Below are positions 32,116 to 33,842 of a stretch of 33,842 bases of DNA, piece by piece. Location: contig CAWUIN010000022.1 in assembly GCA_963922535.1 (NCBI GenBank), positions 1-33,842 of the forward strand. Reading direction: 5' to 3'. Position 1 is the stretch's first letter; each line of letters begins with the position of its first letter. The notes below the pieces were generated by a model that saw only the letters and a program-made list of their open reading frames with translations, was not told where the DNA came from and did no database searches. Source of the stretch: Tectiglobus sp963922535. GTDB lineage: Bacteria; Pseudomonadota; Alphaproteobacteria; Rhizobiales; Hyphomicrobiaceae. Both the position numbers and the translations under genes were made by a program.

Positions 32116-32349
32116 TCAGCTCGTCTTGGAGGTTTCGGAGGACTGCTGATCTACCGTTTTTTCTACTTTGGCATCAATCGCTTTGGGATCCTTGGCCTCG
32201 GCGCTGTTTTCATCGTCAGCCATGCCTTTTTTAAAATTCTTGATGCCTTTGGCAACATCGCCCATCAACTGGGGGATGCGATCACGGCCAAACAGCAGAA
32301 TAACGATCACCAAAACGATCAACCAATGCCAGATACTAAACGTTCCCAT
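32116..32349 (-). CDS. tatA: Sec-independent translocase subunit TatA
   Basis: This 77-residue protein has a single helix (IWHWLIVLVIVILLFG) followed by the TatA hinge FGRDRIPQLMGDVAKGIKNF with the conserved FG and amphipathic helix, then an acidic and Ser/Lys-rich tail. It forms the pore of the twin-arginine pathway and is first of tatABC. The region upstream (32350-32538, about 190 bases) should hold the operon promoter; it contains CCGTTAACGG, a small palindrome at 32448. Confidence 0.96.
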   Translation of the reverse strand: MGTFSIWHWLIVLVIVILLFGRDRIPQLMGDVAKGIKNFKKGMADDENSAEAKDPKAIDAKVEKTVDQQSSETSKTS

Positions 32350-32538
32350 GTCTCACAGTCTCCCTTGAGCCGTCTACCTGTTTCTTCTATGCTGCCGGGC
32401 CAAGATGATTGAATTGCGGCTAATTTTTACAGAATTACTGTTATTTTCCGTTAACGGGGATGAACTTAGATAGTACCAGTGTTACATCGCCGCAATCGAG
32501 CTACCCATTGCAGCATCCGGTATGATGCAGAGACACTA

Positions 32539-33666
32539 TCATGTATATACGATCTTCTCCAGTATTCTGAAAATGCGTTGACGCGCCTGCTCAAGCGATC
32601 TTTCATTCATGACGAAGGCGCGGGCCTGTCTGCCATGTGTGGCGCGCAGTATCGGAGCCTCAATGTAGCAGCGAAGGGCAGCAGCATAAGCTTGTGTGTC
32701 TGCACGTCGTACAAGCAGCCCCGTTACATTATGGCGGACAACTTCAGGCACGCCGGCATTGTCGAGCGCCACAACCGGCAGGCCCATCGCCTGAGCCTCG
32801 AGAAACGCCAGGCCGTATGCCTCATCAATCCCCGGCCAGACAAACATATCGCCGCATCTGAAGAGTTCGACGATGGAGCTGCGTTCAAGTTTGCCGTGCC
32901 AGGTCACGCGCCCGGCCGGCAGGTCGGCAAAGGCATGTTCGATCTCTGAGCGCACAGGGCCATCGCCAACGATGTCCAGGGTCCAGTTCAGATCACTTAT
33001 TTCAGCAAGCGCGCGCGAAAGAAACATATAACTCTTACGCTTGACGTCGGCCCGCATCATCGCAACGGTGATGAGACGCACAGGATCTGAAACCGTATGG
33101 CCGCCCTGAGCAGCAATAAAGTTCTCAACAAAATCTCCGGTAAAATCCGTTGTATCGATAAAGGGGGGCAGATCGTAAAGCTCCGCTGCCTGCCCCGGCA
33201 TCTGCGCAAGCCCGCGCCGGTCTCGTGCCGTCATGGTAAAATGACATCGTGCGGCCCGGAGGCAGGCCAGATTGGCGGCATGCCAGGCGGACCAGGCTCC
33301 CGTTGCGCGCCGCTTGGCATAGGAGGCTTCCACTGTGACCATCGGCACGCCAAAGTGGCTGGCAATGGCCGGGCCGATGAAATCCGGCGCTTTGTAATAA
33401 GTGTGATAGGAAAACCAAATATCGGGCAGCCAGCACTCACTGGTCCATGCTGCGATGAGCCGGTCTGCCTCCGCCGCCGCCGCAGCCTTGACTTCGCCCA
33501 GCCATGCCTCAGACGGTTCACGCGCATAAATGCGCAGTTCGCTGGCAAGCCGCACATGTGCGCCGCCGCCTTCAAGCGCCTTCATGAGCTGGCGCGCCAT
33601 TAGCCTGTCCCCCGACGGTACCGGATGCCAGGGCGATTTCATCGGCGCAAAAAAAGCAATGTTCAT
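32539..33666 (-). CDS. GT4-family glycosyltransferase
   Basis: This protein of about 375 residues has a GT-B fold. The N-terminal domain starts MNIAFFAPMKSPWHPVPSGD with the glycine/proline loop of the acceptor side. The C-terminal nucleotide-sugar domain has LDIVGDGPVR and the E-x7-E signature in DEAYGLAFLEAQAMGLPVVA followed by GVPEVV. The donor and acceptor sugars cannot be told. The start is uncertain: ATG 33666 gives the family-like N-terminus but has no good ribosome site, and an ATG at 33708 adds 14 residues. A solo mobile-element end lies 65 bases beyond its start. Confidence 0.9.
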   Translation of the reverse strand: MNIAFFAPMKSPWHPVPSGDRLMARQLMKALEGGGAHVRLASELRIYAREPSEAWLGEVKAAAAAEADRLIAAWTSECWLPDIWFSYHTYYKAPDFIGPAIASHFGVPMVTVEASYAKRRATGAWSAWHAANLACLRAARCHFTMTARDRRGLAQMPGQAAELYDLPPFIDTTDFTGDFVENFIAAQGGHTVSDPVRLITVAMMRADVKRKSYMFLSRALAEISDLNWTLDIVGDGPVRSEIEHAFADLPAGRVTWHGKLERSSIVELFRCGDMFVWPGIDEAYGLAFLEAQAMGLPVVALDNAGVPEVVRHNVTGLLVRRADTQAYAAALRCYIEAPILRATHGRQARAFVMNERSLEQARQRIFRILEKIVYT

Positions 33667-33730
33667 TGGCGTTTGGTTGGCTGTGACGGGTTTGTATTTG
33701 TACCGCATATCGCTGGCTATTTCTCACTAA

Positions 33731-33759
33731 AATTGAAGCGTTTATTTTGCTGGGTGCCC
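33731..33759. repeat. Solo copy of the 29-bp MITE terminal repeat
   Basis: It begins AATTGAAGCGTTTATTTTGC and ends GGGTGCCC, nearly identical to the right end of the element at 28090-28191 and in the same orientation. No partner arm is visible near it in the window. Confidence 0.8.
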
Positions 33760-33842
33760 ATAGCGGATAGCCAGCTGAGCCTTGCGTTTCTTGCGGCCTG
33801 GCGTGGCGGCAAGTTCAACCTCAAAACGGCCGGCTTCCGCCT
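33742..33842 (-). CDS. Transposase C-terminal region, partial and probably truncated
   Basis: From the window edge the frame reads GRFEVELAATPGRKKRKAQL then AIRYGHPAK and stops at TAA (33742-33744). The basic, beta-strand-rich pattern (RxExxLAATPGRKKRxAxLAIRY) resembles the strands near the C-terminal end of IS4-family (Transposase_11) enzymes, which usually continue for many more residues. Homology ends at the solo repeat, so I infer a truncation there. The rest of the gene is outside the window. Confidence 0.5.
   Translation of the reverse strand, partial: AEAGRFEVELAATPGRKKRKAQLAIRYGHPAK

Overview
The window is a chromosomal segment of an alphaproteobacterium of moderate GC content. I infer this from three conserved blocks that read on the minus strand in the usual alphaproteobacterial order: aroA-cmk-rpsA-sppA-ihfB-lapA-trpF-trpB-trpA-accD-folC, tatA-tatB-tatC-serS-surE, and etfB-etfA-hbd. 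A TIGR02300-type acidic zinc-finger protein and an AccD that has lost most of its zinc-ribbon cysteines also fit. I cannot name a genus.

Layout. 1-1550 is a scar of mobile DNA: the 3' end of an IS6-family transposase, an AT-rich SAM methyltransferase, a possible serine-recombinase remnant, and a frameshifted IS6 transposase N-terminus cut off by a 75-bp structured repeat. 1578-4883 holds an unknown membrane protein, two more copies of that repeat, and a glnK-amtB ammonium operon. 4884-7721 is hbd and etfBA (electron transfer for acyl-CoA or butyryl-CoA oxidation) with two palindromes upstream. 7792-19467 is the long block for folate, fatty-acid, tryptophan, shikimate and translation functions. 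19674-25213 has the TIGR02300 protein, aminopeptidase P, a small lipoprotein, prmA and a DUF3754 membrane protein. 25214-28244 is gene-poor: a decayed channel-like pseudogene, a membrane-anchored J-domain protein, and a 102-bp MITE-like element. 28245-32349 is surE-serS-tatCBA. 32539 to the end is a GT4 glycosyltransferase and a truncated transposase that stops inside a solo copy of the MITE terminal repeat.

Most protein-coding content is ordinary core metabolism. The unusual material is small: a GlnK paralogue with His at the uridylylation position (normally Tyr51) and altered ATP-binding arginines; three unrelated families of short dispersed or structured repeats, one with arms lying at or next to the stop codons of minus-strand genes; paired palindromes ahead of etfB; and several eroded genes. 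I found no CRISPR array, no tRNA or rRNA gene, and no clear defence or biosynthetic system. All sequence comparisons were done by eye and all family assignments come from memory of conserved motifs.
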